DNA from: AP-15 sp963846635
GTDB lineage: Bacteria; Pseudomonadota; Alphaproteobacteria; ATCC43930; CGMCC-115725
DNA: 64,000 bases
NCBI GenBank assembly: GCA_963846635.1
Contig: CAWJXM010000054.1
Coordinates: 62,001-126,000 of the forward strand
Direction: 5' to 3'
Numbering within the stretch: position 1 is the stretch's first letter; every line of letters starts with the position of its first letter. The notes below the pieces were generated by a model, which was not told where the DNA came from, ran no database searches, and worked only from the letters and a program-made list of their open reading frames with translations. The position numbers and the translations under genes were made by a program. Shown here piece by piece: positions 15,886-24,016 of this stretch.

Positions 15886-17487
15886 TTAGCCGGGGTCGGC
15901 CCCGCTGCTACTGGACCGCGCCGCGCTCGGCCGCGCCGCCAACTGCGCGGGCGCCTGAACCGCGCCGCGCGCAGCAGCTCCCGCTGTTCGGCCTGCCCCG
16001 CGGGTGACAGCACTGGTCGCGCCGCCCAGCCACTGGCGGGCATGGTTCATCGCCGGGGTGCCGGAAGCGGCCGCTATGTGCTGCAGCACGGCCGGTAAAA
16101 TCGCGACGGTGGAGCTCAGCACGAACACGACCAATGTGATCCCGACAAGGTTGAACACGTCTTGCGTGGCCTGAGTGCCGGTGCCCGTTAGCGGCAAGGT
16201 GTTCATGGCGCCGACGATTACTTTGAGCACGATGCTGGTGATCAAGTCCGCGGCGAGGGTGACGAAGACCATCAGCGTCATTGCCGACAGCCACCTGTCG
16301 AACCATCCGCGTGTGTGATCGAACAGGATCCCGAGGACTATCAACGGGCCCAAAACGATCAGCAGTTGCAGCAGCGCCTGGGCGATCAGCCAGACGGTGA
16401 ACATCAGCGCGGTGGCGAAGAACACGATCAAAAAACAGATGGCAATGATCGGGCCATCGACGAATAGGGTAGAGACCCCCCACGGGAGGTTATACCATAC
16501 ATTCGATACTTGACCCATAATCGTATGAAACACGATGTCAAATCCGGCGGCCGGGTTGTTGGATACAGCTCCGAGAATATTGTTCGAAAACCAGGTCGGC
16601 AGCCCGCCGAAGAATTGCACGACATACTCGTTGTAGTATGTCGACCCGACTGAGGTTAGAGCCACGACTGCGGATATCCGCAGCAAGCGATTGAAGAAAT
16701 CGGGCATCAGAAAGCGCCCGGTATAGGCGCCGAGCGCCATCAGCATCACCGACAGTGATAGAAGCGCGAGCAGCGGACCCTCGATCATGGTTTGCACGGC
16801 CGCGAGCTCGCTGGCGAGCGGCTGGGCGATTGCCGATGAATACTGGGTCCAAAGGTAGGTGAAGGGATTGAACGAACTGCCACTGACGGCCGAGCCGGTT
16901 ATCCCGTTTGCGGCGGCCGCCGAGGCGATCGTCCCGCTTCCGGCAGTGGTGCTGGTTCCCGTGCCAGCGGTTCCGGTGTCGCCGGTGGATACCGTCAAGC
17001 CGTCGCCGCCGGCCGTGACTGTGCCGGCATCGGCGGCCTCGGCATCGGCAAAAGCCGTCCCGTAACTAGCGGGATTGGTTGGTGTCAGTCCGCCGCTGTA
17101 GGCGGTCAGAGCGGCAACCCAATTGTCTCCATTAGCGGCATAAAGGGCGGCGTCGTATTGCGCGGCGGCGGCCAGCGCCGCCGTTGGGTCGGTCGGATCG
17201 AACGGGGCGACGCCGTAACCTGGATCGGCCGCCGTTGAGGGTAAGAATTGAGCAATGCCCTCGGCCCCGGAAGGGTTCGTCGCGTTGGGATTGAAGCCGC
17301 TCTCGGCCTGGATCTGATCGAGAAACAGCTGAACCGGAACGCCGTATTGCTCGGCGTCGGCGGTTGCGAGCGCCTCCAATTCTGCGGTTGTCAGCGTGGA
17401 CTGGGCGAGCGCCGATAACGGCACGGCCACCAACAGAGCCGCGAGGAGCGCGATGCGTCTCACCGGTCGGCCTGCTCTCGTAGGCAT
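15886..17487 (-). CDS. virB6: Lytic transglycosylase/VirB6 fusion protein
   Basis: The 533-residue product joins two T4SS functions. After a signal sequence (RRIALLAALLVAVPLSALAQ) comes a goose-lysozyme/SLT-like domain with the catalytic Glu in FLDQIQAESGFNPNAT, then AEGIAQFLPST and NWVAALTAYSGG. A Gly/Thr linker (TGTAGTGTSTTAGSG) follows. From about residue 210 the polytopic VirB6/TrbL domain has many membrane spans (ALLSLSVMLMALGAY, IIAICFLIVFFATALMFTVW, LLIVLGPLIVLGILFDHTRG). It would both cut peptidoglycan and form the inner-membrane channel. The start at 17487 overlaps the upstream gene by 28 bp. Confidence 0.88.
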   Translation of the reverse strand: MPTRAGRPVRRIALLAALLVAVPLSALAQSTLTTAELEALATADAEQYGVPVQLFLDQIQAESGFNPNATNPSGAEGIAQFLPSTAADPGYGVAPFDPTDPTAALAAAAQYDAALYAANGDNWVAALTAYSGGLTPTNPASYGTAFADAEAADAGTVTAGGDGLTVSTGDTGTAGTGTSTTAGSGTIASAAAANGITGSAVSGSSFNPFTYLWTQYSSAIAQPLASELAAVQTMIEGPLLALLSLSVMLMALGAYTGRFLMPDFFNRLLRISAVVALTSVGSTYYNEYVVQFFGGLPTWFSNNILGAVSNNPAAGFDIVFHTIMGQVSNVWYNLPWGVSTLFVDGPIIAICFLIVFFATALMFTVWLIAQALLQLLIVLGPLIVLGILFDHTRGWFDRWLSAMTLMVFVTLAADLITSIVLKVIVGAMNTLPLTGTGTQATQDVFNLVGITLVVFVLSSTVAILPAVLQHIAAASGTPAMNHARQWLGGATSAVTRGAGRTAGAAARGAVQAPAQLAARPSAARSSSSGADPG

Positions 17488-17789
17488 TGCAGGACATCGC
17501 CGATGCGGTCGTGCGCCATCGGCAAGTCCCAATCTTTGTCGTTGGTCCGTCGGATGCAGCCCTCAAGGGCATCGTGACTGATTTGCGGTTCGACGGTTTT
17601 GACAGTGCACCGGGCGATGTCCGGCCACCCGGCGCTGCAGCTCGCGCACGGATGTCCGTAGGTGTCACGGAACCATTGCGCGTACTGCTCGCCGCATTGC
17701 CGGGCGGCCGGGCGCCAATCCTGCGTTTGCGCCTGTGCCAAGGATGACGCGGCGCACAGCACGGCCGCCAGGATGATTGCCGCACGCAT
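17460..17789 (-). CDS. Secreted cysteine-rich protein between virB5 and virB6
   Basis: The start overlaps the trbJ/virB5 stop (TGATG). A clear signal peptide (MRAAIILAAVLCAASSLAQA) precedes about 90 residues with cysteines in QCGEQYAQW, HPCASCSAGWPDIARC, EGCIRR and LQCLREQADR, suggesting disulphides in the periplasm. In Trb systems the entry-exclusion protein TrbK sits between trbJ and trbL. The same position here makes an exclusion role conceivable, although the sequence is not recognisably TrbK. Confidence 0.6.
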   Translation of the reverse strand: MRAAIILAAVLCAASSLAQAQTQDWRPAARQCGEQYAQWFRDTYGHPCASCSAGWPDIARCTVKTVEPQISHDALEGCIRRTNDKDWDLPMAHDRIGDVLQCLREQADR

Positions 17790-18520
17790 CACTGCGAGCC
17801 GGCGCAATTGTTTGGCAATGCGCCGCCAAGGGCGGTCACCGCCTGACACTGCAGCACCCAGGCTGTCTCGAGGTCGCGGTCGCTGACATTGCGCAGGAGC
17901 TGTTCTTTATCGCGCTCCGTTGATTGATAGCTGATCAGCGCCTGCAACGCGGTTGCGACCGTAGCCTGTTGTTTATTTATTCCCTGGCCAACCGAGGATA
18001 ATCCGCCGGCAAGCGTCTGCAGTGACGCCTGGCGGCCTCCCGTCCCAAGCGCCTGCGCATTCAATGCCGCGAGGGTTGTTGCGTCCATTGGCAGTTGGTT
18101 GGGCTGCAGGTTCAGCACTTGCGCCGCGGTCCTCATGGCGAGCGCCACGGCGTTGGTTTCATTCGTCAGCCATTGATGCCAGTTGTCGAGGGCACTTTGC
18201 GGATAGCCCACCGCCATCGCATTGAGAATGGTGCCCATGTTGCCGGCCAACATATTGGCCTGATTGGCCAGGGTGGTGATCTGCTGAATGTCGGCCGTCA
18301 AATCGCGGTAGACAGTGCCGGGCAAGCTCAAGGTATTGATGACCTCCTGTTCCGCCGTCGTAATCTCTTGCTGTAATTGTTCGAATTGGCGGGCGTAGTC
18401 CAGGAGTTGCTGCTGGATCGTTGAGCAGTTGGTGCACAGGACGGCCTGTTGGGCAGGTGCTGGGTGAGCGTAAAACAAAGTAACTGCCGCGGCGCCGGCC
18501 AACAAAATCCGTCGCATCAT
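17789..18520 (-). CDS. trbJ: TrbJ/VirB5-like minor pilus protein
   Basis: A signal peptide (RILLAGAAAVTLFYAHPAPA) is followed by CTNCSTIQQQLLDYARQFEQ, the Gln-rich helical start of TrbJ. Long amphipathic helices follow (DIQQITTLANQANMLAGNMG, ALNAQALGTGGRQASLQTLA) and the tail SYQSTERDKEQLLRNVSDRD. TrbJ/VirB5 proteins sit at the pilus tip and aid cell contact. The presence of TrbJ within an otherwise VirB-like set shows a mixed Trb/Vir lineage. Confidence 0.85.
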   Translation of the reverse strand: MMRRILLAGAAAVTLFYAHPAPAQQAVLCTNCSTIQQQLLDYARQFEQLQQEITTAEQEVINTLSLPGTVYRDLTADIQQITTLANQANMLAGNMGTILNAMAVGYPQSALDNWHQWLTNETNAVALAMRTAAQVLNLQPNQLPMDATTLAALNAQALGTGGRQASLQTLAGGLSSVGQGINKQQATVATALQALISYQSTERDKEQLLRNVSDRDLETAWVLQCQAVTALGGALPNNCAGSQ

Positions 18521-18543
18521 TGTGGCCTCGCGATCGGTGCCGG

Positions 18544-18711
18544 TTAGGGATGGTGCTGCTGGCAGCTGATCCGGGTGTAATACTGGTGCCGGAGTGGCAA
18601 ATAATCCGACACAATGCCGCCTCCGAACATAAAGCCGACGGCAAACAGAACCAGCGCCTTAAACGGGCGCGGGTGATAAGTGACTACATCAAGCTGGGTG
18701 CGGGTGTTCAT
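18544..18711 (-). CDS. 55-residue membrane protein (tandem pair, second copy)
   Basis: ATG 18711 overlaps the upstream stop by ATGA. The product reads MNTRTQLDVVTYHPRPFKAL then VLFAVGFMFGGGIVSDYLPL and ends QQHHP. It has one membrane span with a basic cytoplasmic head. The layout, with an R-x-x-D-hydrophobic-x-Y start and a span rich in Gly, is the same as in the gene just upstream, so the two look like an ancient tandem duplication. The function is unknown. Its location between virB4 and virB5 suggests a T4SS assembly factor. Confidence 0.6.
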   Translation of the reverse strand: MNTRTQLDVVTYHPRPFKALVLFAVGFMFGGGIVSDYLPLRHQYYTRISCQQHHP

Positions 18712-18869
18712 CGTGCACAATCCACAACCGCGGGGGGCTGGCTCGGTGTATTCCGTTCCGCAACTATAAAGCCGGCCAGGATGCCGGCTGCGACGATCGT
18801 CAGGGCGCGCAGCGGGCGCCAGCCTCGATAGGCGAAGATGTCAATCCGGGGGCGGGGCGAGAAGATCAT
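18708..18869 (-). CDS. 53-residue membrane protein (tandem pair, first copy)
   Basis: ATG 18869 overlaps the virB4 stop by ATGA. The product is MIFSPRPRIDIFAYRGWRPL then RALTIVAAGILAGFIVAERN and a short periplasmic tail. It shares the PRPRxD-hydrophobic...Y-R-P head plus single-span layout with the next gene. Four-base overlaps on both sides are good evidence for translation despite its size. Confidence 0.6.
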   Translation of the reverse strand: MIFSPRPRIDIFAYRGWRPLRALTIVAAGILAGFIVAERNTPSQPPAVVDCAR

Positions 18870-21277
18870 TCGACAACCTCTTTGTGGCGGCGTTGAAACT
18901 CGGCAACCCAATCGGCACCGGACTGCGTCCGCAGACGCTCGGCAAAGCGGACGGTGTTGGCACGGCCGGAGAGCACCGCCACGAATTCCGGCATCGCCGA
19001 CAGATCGAAATCGACGATGACTGAGCCGGCGTCCCGCCGCGTGATCAGGCATTGCCGCGAGCCCGGAAGCATTCCCTCGCGGATCGCGTTGAATTCTCCC
19101 TCGGTCAAGTGCAGCTGATCGCGATACACAGCGGGATCGGCAACCGGGTTTCTGAAATAAATCTTGGTGTGACACTGGTCGATCATCGTCGACCCAAAGG
19201 CGCCGTCGAGCAGGTGCTGCGGCTCCTGGGTGACGAGAATGACGGCTGCGTTGTTCTTTCGGGCGGTCAGGAGAAAGTTCTGGGTGTCGTCGCGGAACTG
19301 CTCATTCAGAAGATAGGCGCGGGCCTCGTCGAGACTGACCACCAATCGCCGCCCGTCCATGATCGAGCGGATGCGATAGAGCAGATAATGCGCAGCGGGG
19401 TTGACCAGCTCCGGATCATCCAGGATCGACGTCAAGTCGATCCCGACCATGCCCGCGTCGAAGCTGACCTCGTCGGCATCGCCGTCGAATGCCCAGCCGA
19501 GCGCGCGCCCGCGGCACCAGCGTTCGAGCCGTGCGCCGGCCCCTTGCGGGTCCCGCCAGGACATGAACTGCCGCAGCCCCTCGAGGCTGCGCAGCCATTT
19601 GGGCAGGCGCATGATGCCGGCGACGCCGCGCGCCAAGCGCTGCTCGTCCTCAGCCGAGATGGGTCCCTGTTGATCGAGTTGGATCAGTCCGCGGACCCAG
19701 CGCGTCAGAAACTGCCGGTCGGTTGGCATATTGGCAAGACCGCGCAGGGGCGCCCAGCCGGTTGGCTCGCCGGCGCGAACGATGTTGTAGATTCCGCCGA
19801 CCGCTCGCACCAGCAGCTCGCCGCCGCGATCCTTGTCAAAGAAGACGATCGCGCCTTCGTGCCCGACCAGATACTGATCAAAAAGGGCGAGCAGAAAAGT
19901 TAACAGCGTCGACTTGCCGCTGCCGATCACGCCGAAGATCGCAACCATGCCAACGTCATTGACATGCGGAACGTAGTCGTACGGCGTTGCGGCGGTCGTC
20001 TTGAACCGGACCATCGCCGGGCCCCAATGACCCGAGCAAGCGCCGGTGGGAAACGCGCCGAAATCCGCAAGGTGCGCAAAATTCTTGGACGAAATCGCCC
20101 CCGGCCGGGTGCGCCAGTCGAGATTGCCTGGCATCTGCGCGAAATAGGCGGCTTCCATGGCGAGCGTCTCCGGCACGACAACCGCGCCGGCATCGGCGAA
20201 CCGGCTGCGCGCGATGCCGCTGTGGTTCTCAAGCTCGGCCAGACTGTCGGCATAGATCGCCAGCGAGAAGTGATGTACGCCCATCGCGAACTCGCCCGAC
20301 ATCAGCCGGTTTTGCCCCTCGTCAAGCTCATGAATTTGCGTCGCCGCCTTGTCGCCGGCCGAGCGCATCTGATTGGCCTTGAGGTCGAGCTTGCTCATCC
20401 CCATGGCGCGCGACAGAAAGCCGAAGCTCTGGGAGGTCACGACCGGAAATGGGAAGGTCAAAACGCTGTCGAGAATTCCGGGCCAGGTCTTGGGCATGTA
20501 CTCACGGAGCCCGTAGATCGCCCCGAAGCGCGAATGACCGGGAGATTGGATCTCGAATGCCCATTTCGGGCAGCCGCGCGCGCGCCTGAAATAATGACCG
20601 AATACGACGCGATCGGTGTAAATGGCATGGCCCAGCGGCCCGCCAACAAGCGGCACCGGCAGATGGTTGGCAGTCAGGATCAGCCGTAAGGCCTCGGCGA
20701 TCTCGCTGAACAGCACGGTTCCATTTTCCCGCAGTGCGAGGCGGCGCACGTCGTAAGTCGCCAGGCTTTTCTCGATTGTGGTCCAGATATGCTCGATTTC
20801 GGCGACCATATCCTCGCGCAAGGTCGGCGACTCCTTGCGGAACCAGGCGAGGCGGCAGTTCAGCTCGCGGCCGAGATGCGTGCCGCCAAGCGGGTTGCGG
20901 GGGGATACCAGGAGCGATATGAACCATTGGTTCGCAAAGAGTTGGCCCGCCAGCAGCCGATCGCGGTAAACGCGATCCAATTCCGCGGCAAAGCCGTTTC
21001 TGAATGCAGCGGTCGGCTGCTCCGGCACATGTCTGTGGCGAACGAAGTGAGCGCCGAGGGTCAAGGTATCGCTGGCGATGTTGCGCCAGACGCCATTGAG
21101 CACGCGCGCGGCCGCATTGCGCTCCGACATGGCTGCGAGCTCGTGCGGCAACCCGCGTAGCTCCGCCATCGCCAGGAGCGAACCATCCTGCAGCAAGACA
21201 ATACCGGGCCTTAGATGTCCGACGTAGGGCAGGTAAGGGTCTGCGCTGCGCTCGAACCAGCCGGGACTACCGCGCAT
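18866..21277 (-). CDS. virB4: T4SS ATPase VirB4
   Basis: The protein has 803 residues. The N-terminal domain includes HLRPGIVLLQDGSLLAMAEL and LGAHFVRHRHVPEQP. The ATPase domain has Walker A IFGVIGSGKSTLLTFLL near residue 450, IVFFDKDRGGELL, Walker B RLVVSLDEARAYLLNEQF and the motif ILVTQEPQHLLDGAFGSTM. VirB4 energises pilus assembly and substrate transfer at the inner membrane. It overlaps virB3 by 11 bp and appears intact. Confidence 0.95.
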   Translation of the reverse strand: MRGSPGWFERSADPYLPYVGHLRPGIVLLQDGSLLAMAELRGLPHELAAMSERNAAARVLNGVWRNIASDTLTLGAHFVRHRHVPEQPTAAFRNGFAAELDRVYRDRLLAGQLFANQWFISLLVSPRNPLGGTHLGRELNCRLAWFRKESPTLREDMVAEIEHIWTTIEKSLATYDVRRLALRENGTVLFSEIAEALRLILTANHLPVPLVGGPLGHAIYTDRVVFGHYFRRARGCPKWAFEIQSPGHSRFGAIYGLREYMPKTWPGILDSVLTFPFPVVTSQSFGFLSRAMGMSKLDLKANQMRSAGDKAATQIHELDEGQNRLMSGEFAMGVHHFSLAIYADSLAELENHSGIARSRFADAGAVVVPETLAMEAAYFAQMPGNLDWRTRPGAISSKNFAHLADFGAFPTGACSGHWGPAMVRFKTTAATPYDYVPHVNDVGMVAIFGVIGSGKSTLLTFLLALFDQYLVGHEGAIVFFDKDRGGELLVRAVGGIYNIVRAGEPTGWAPLRGLANMPTDRQFLTRWVRGLIQLDQQGPISAEDEQRLARGVAGIMRLPKWLRSLEGLRQFMSWRDPQGAGARLERWCRGRALGWAFDGDADEVSFDAGMVGIDLTSILDDPELVNPAAHYLLYRIRSIMDGRRLVVSLDEARAYLLNEQFRDDTQNFLLTARKNNAAVILVTQEPQHLLDGAFGSTMIDQCHTKIYFRNPVADPAVYRDQLHLTEGEFNAIREGMLPGSRQCLITRRDAGSVIVDFDLSAMPEFVAVLSGRANTVRFAERLRTQSGADWVAEFQRRHKEVVE

Positions 21278-21605
21278 TGTCTATACCCCGGATGGTCCGC
21301 TCGCGGATTGGCCAAGGCGACAGCGACGCGCCACCCCAGCGCCAGGCATCGAGGCTTTTGGCTTTTGATAAAAGCCACAGGTTGAGAATTCTCATCGCGT
21401 TGTAGTCGTGCCGAACGTAAAGAACGGCGATCAGCCACAGCGGCACCAGCGCCAATTCCCAGAAAAAATCCTTGGTTTGAATGATGATTTCGAGGCCGGC
21501 GCAGAGGAAAATAATGGCAAGACTGTGCGGCAACCCGAGGAGCGGCATGATCGCCGGCCGGGTTGCGGCCACGAACAATACTTCCTCTTCGCGCGGCTCG
21601 GGCAT
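21267..21605 (-). CDS. virB3: T4SS protein VirB3
   Basis: The 112-residue protein starts next to the virB2 stop. FVAATRPAIMPLLGLPHSLA and the hydrophobic IIFLCAGLEIIIQTKDFFWE segment are typical of VirB3. The tail HDYNAMRILNLWLLSKAKSL is the conserved cytoplasmic part. It works with VirB4 in pilus assembly, and in some systems the two genes are fused. Confidence 0.9.
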   Translation of the reverse strand: MPEPREEEVLFVAATRPAIMPLLGLPHSLAIIFLCAGLEIIIQTKDFFWELALVPLWLIAVLYVRHDYNAMRILNLWLLSKAKSLDAWRWGGASLSPWPIRERTIRGIDNAR

Positions 21606-21907
21606 CAGCCGGTGCCGGCGATTTTCGCAATGAGGCCGGGACCGCCAAAGTAGAGGGCAATCGCGATCACAGCGAGCAGGATGCCTTCATAGGTATGGCG
21701 GCCGATGGCCAACAGGATCGCAATAATGATGACGATGATCGAGGCCACACCGACACCGAACGGGCCAAGCAGGTAAGTAACAGCATTCGTGACAACTGTG
21801 CCTGCATCGGTGCCGCCGACGGTTTGTGCATAGGAAATCGCGGGTGCGGCGGCGGATATCGCAAGCACGGCAGTGGCAGTCTTCAACCTGTCTCTCAACA
21901 AACTCAT
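21605..21907 (-). CDS. virB2: Pilin VirB2
   Basis: The start at 21907 gives MSLLRDRLKTATAVLAISAA and a long signal sequence ending AISYAQ, followed by a pilin of two hydrophobic helices (VVTNAVTYLLGPFGVGVASI, ILLAIGRHTYEGILLAVIAI). The size of 100 residues and the position between virB1 and virB3 fit the major pilus subunit. Confidence 0.9.
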   Translation of the reverse strand: MSLLRDRLKTATAVLAISAAAPAISYAQTVGGTDAGTVVTNAVTYLLGPFGVGVASIIVIIIAILLAIGRHTYEGILLAVIAIALYFGGPGLIAKIAGTG

Positions 21908-21921
21908 GGCACTTTCTCTCC

Positions 21922-22440
21922 CTATTGATTCCAATTGTCTTCAGCCGGATCGGGGAAAGTGTTCCAGCGGTGAAGCGGCGCCGCCTCGGGCGCGGCGTTT
22001 GGCGAAGCCGTCCCGGGGGTGGGGTGTTCTTTGCCTTCTTTCTGGGCGTCAAGAACGCGATCGACATAGCCATTGGTGAAGCCGGCCCGAGGCGAACCGG
22101 TGTTGTAGCGGCTGATCGCCGTCAGCAATGTCGCGGCGGCGGCAATTGAGCGGCACGGATCGAACGCGGTCTCGACCGTGAGCCCCAGCCACTCAAAGTT
22201 GTGGTTATTGATCTGCAGCAATCCCGTATCGACGGAATGACCGGCGGCGATCAACTGGCGCGCTAGCCCGACCGCCTGGTCAGTGCTCGCCGGCTGGTAA
22301 GTCCGCCCAGTCGAGTTGTCGTGCACCGCGAGCGCATCGAAGCCCGACTCGGTTTTGGCGACCGCTTCCAACGTCGCCGGCGCGATCTGGGGCGCGCATG
22401 CGATGGCGAGGTGGGTGATGACAGCAAGCGGTAGGATCAC
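21922..22440 (-). CDS. virB1: Lytic transglycosylase VirB1
   Basis: The 172 residues contain the SLT fold with catalytic Glu in EAVAKTESGFDALAVHD, GLLQINNHNFEWLGL and LLTAISRYNTGSPRAGF. MILPLAVITHLAIACA forms the export signal. It opens the murein for T4SS assembly. The operon has a second transglycosylase domain fused to VirB6, so this activity is duplicated. The start is the first gene of the long transfer operon. Confidence 0.9.
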   Translation of the reverse strand: MILPLAVITHLAIACAPQIAPATLEAVAKTESGFDALAVHDNSTGRTYQPASTDQAVGLARQLIAAGHSVDTGLLQINNHNFEWLGLTVETAFDPCRSIAAAATLLTAISRYNTGSPRAGFTNGYVDRVLDAQKEGKEHPTPGTASPNAAPEAAPLHRWNTFPDPAEDNWNQ

Positions 22441-22483
22441 CGGACCGCGTCCTCATCGGCCGCAAATCGGGAGGGGCGGCTGC

Positions 22484-22502
22484 ACGTAAATTCCCTTTAC
22501 GT
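22484..22502. promoter_or_regulatory. Inverted repeat in the virB1 leader, candidate operator
   Basis: A perfect 7-bp dyad, acgtaaa (22484-22490), ttccc, tttacgt (22496-22502), lies 44 bp upstream of virB1. On the minus strand a TTGACA box is present at 22553-22548, but no good -10 follows at the right spacing. A repressor site or a hairpin in the operon leader is plausible. Confidence 0.4.
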
Positions 22503-22569
22503 TGTACGACTATCCCAGTTGTGAGAATGCGCAACGCGAAACGGGCATGTCAAGAGCGTTAATCTTAAT

Positions 22570-22797
22570 TTATTCGGGTCGATCGCGTTGTGGGTGGGAG
22601 AAGGTCAGTGCGATGCTGGCATCGTATCCCAGCACGCGAGCGAACGCGGTGATGGCCGTGAGCGAAAGATTGCGTTCGCCGAGCTCGACCAGGGACACGT
22701 AGGATTGACTGACGCCGAGGCGTTGGCCGAGTTGCCTCTGGCTCAGGCCTGTTCGTCGGCGGGCTTCCCGTATGTCGATGCCGAAATTGCGCAGCAT
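22570..22797 (-). CDS. XRE-family helix-turn-helix regulator of the transfer operon
   Basis: From ATG 22797 the protein reads MLRNFGIDIREARRRTGLSQ and RQLGQRLGVSQSYVSLVELG, a classic Cro/CI-type HTH, then ERNLSLTAITAFARVLGYDA. At 75 residues it is a single-domain repressor. A longer start at 22896 would place a palindromic operator inside the coding region, which argues for 22797. It sits directly upstream of virB1 in the same direction and divergent to a 49-residue gene, so it probably represses itself, the divergent gene and perhaps the transfer genes. Confidence 0.8.
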   Translation of the reverse strand: MLRNFGIDIREARRRTGLSQRQLGQRLGVSQSYVSLVELGERNLSLTAITAFARVLGYDASIALTFSHPQRDRPE

Positions 22798-22854
22798 TCG
22801 TTTGACGTTGAGCTGGTCGCCTTCGGTATTCTGCAACGGTTGTCGCCCTACAGT

Positions 22855-22880
22855 TGAATAATAGTCCGAGATATTATTCA
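22855..22880. promoter_or_regulatory. Palindromic operator between the XRE regulator and a divergent gene
   Basis: TGAATAATA (22855-22863), 8 bp, TATTATTCA (22872-22880) form a perfect 9+9 dyad. It is AT-rich in otherwise GC-rich DNA and lies in the 93-bp divergent intergenic region. This is the expected form of an XRE dimer site overlapping both promoters. Confidence 0.7.
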
Positions 22881-22890
22881 GAGAAGGCGG

Positions 22891-23040
22891 GTGCAACAGG
22901 GTCGTGCAGCACTTGTGGCCGTCGAGGTCATCACCGACGTTATCCCACGCGTAACACGCGCCGCCGAGGCGAGGCTCTACCCCACCAGCGACATCTCCGG
23001 TTTCGACCTCATTCGACGAGTTGTCTATTACGGCGGGTGA
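22891..23040 (+). CDS. 49-residue protein divergent from the XRE regulator
   Basis: A GTG start at 22891 preceded by GAGAAGG opens VQQGRAALVAVEVITDVIPR and VTRAAEARLYPTSDISGFDL, ending RRVVYYGG with TGA at 23040. Codon usage is typical of the window. It shares its control region with the XRE gene. It is too short for a family call. A regulator partner or the first gene of an accessory unit is possible. Confidence 0.5.
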   Translation: MQQGRAALVAVEVITDVIPRVTRAAEARLYPTSDISGFDLIRRVVYYGG

Positions 23041-23165
23041 TCAGTGGACCGTCTGGTTCGTCGGCTCGTGGTTGTGCGTCATCAGCGGCTCTGCGCGCTT
23101 TCCATGTTGCCGGGGGGTTTAACCCTATTTTGTATGACGATTGACGTTGTTGTATAGAATGACAA

Positions 23166-23684
23166 ATGAGCGACGCGAAGGGCGGGTTGTGCCTGGTGGT
23201 GGATGATGGTGAACGGTTCCGAGCCGATCTTAAGCTGCTCGATGTTCGCGGTGGTGAGAACGAGCTCGCGCATTCAAAGCGTCTGGCACCGTATGCCGAT
23301 CGCGCTATGCAACAGTTTGCTAAGGCGGCCTGCGGGCCGACCCTTTATCCGAGCTCTCCGAGGGCTTTGTTCCGGCGCTTGATGCATTGGTCAAAGCAGA
23401 ATGGTTGACACGTATTCAGTGTCTTAAGGGGAGCGAAATTCGATTATGCAACGGACGTCAATCCTGAGTATGACTGGCCCGAATGGCACGAACGCACCTC
23501 GCACGCGGCTCCCGACGTCACCTTCACGCATGAAAGGAGGGGCTTTGTCGCGGGCGCTGACCGCAGCGGCAGCGTCATTATCGATGTGTGGGATGACGAT
23601 ATTTTCGAGCACAGCCGGGTCGCGCTCAATCGCTATGAGGCGGAACAGCTCGCGCATTTCCTTGAACGTTGGATCCGCAGCTAG
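23166..23684 (+). pseudogene. Hypothetical gene decayed by at least two frameshifts
   Basis: Coding-like sequence runs through three phases. The first starts at ATG 23166 (RFRADLKLLDVRGGENELAH). The second is around 23365-23440 (FVPALDALVKAEWLTRIQCL). The third extends to a stop at 23682-23684 (PEYDWPEWHERTSHAAPDVT, GSVIIDVWDDDIFEHSRVAL, EQLAHFLERWIRS). None of the later parts has its own start codon, so they appear to be pieces of one gene. The family is not recognised. The acidic, aromatic C-terminal part looks conserved rather than random. Confidence 0.4.
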
Positions 23685-24016
23685 CGTAAGAGCGTGCAGC
23701 GGAGCTTTTCTGAGCGCGTGGGGGCCACTTGGCGCGCGCACCCGTTCGTCGCAAAAAGCCTCGGCCGCGTGGGGCGCTTGCTAAGAGACCAGTGCATCAT
23801 TGGATGAACTCGCCGCGCCTGTCGCGACGAGACACGGCGTTGTCTCCGGTAAACTCCTGTTGGGTGAATCTAGGAACGGCTGGCCTTTGGTGTCGAATTG
23901 GGGTCTTAAGGATTCCTGGGCATGTATCACCGCCCGCGCTATGGCGCGCGAATTCCGGGGCGCCGCTTAAAGCGGCCCCTTGGGAAGGGGCCGCCGGCGC
24001 CGCGGCCCCCTGCCGC
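23685..24016. other. Intergenic stretch with a strong hairpin
   Basis: I see no convincing gene here. Near 23971-23991 the sequence cggcccctt ggg aaggggccg forms a perfect 9-bp stem just downstream of the 57-residue minus-strand gene. It could be a terminator-like or mRNA-stabilising hairpin, but there is no T-run. Confidence 0.35.

Noticed and set aside
22525..22553. sigma-70 promoter for virB1 from TTGACA at 22553-22548
   Set aside because: No acceptable -10 box at 16-18 bp. The box alone is not enough.
23694..23807. 37-codon GTG frame VQRSFSERVGATWRAHPF on the plus strand
   Set aside because: Very short, with no clear ribosome-binding site and no family. Kept out of the gene list.
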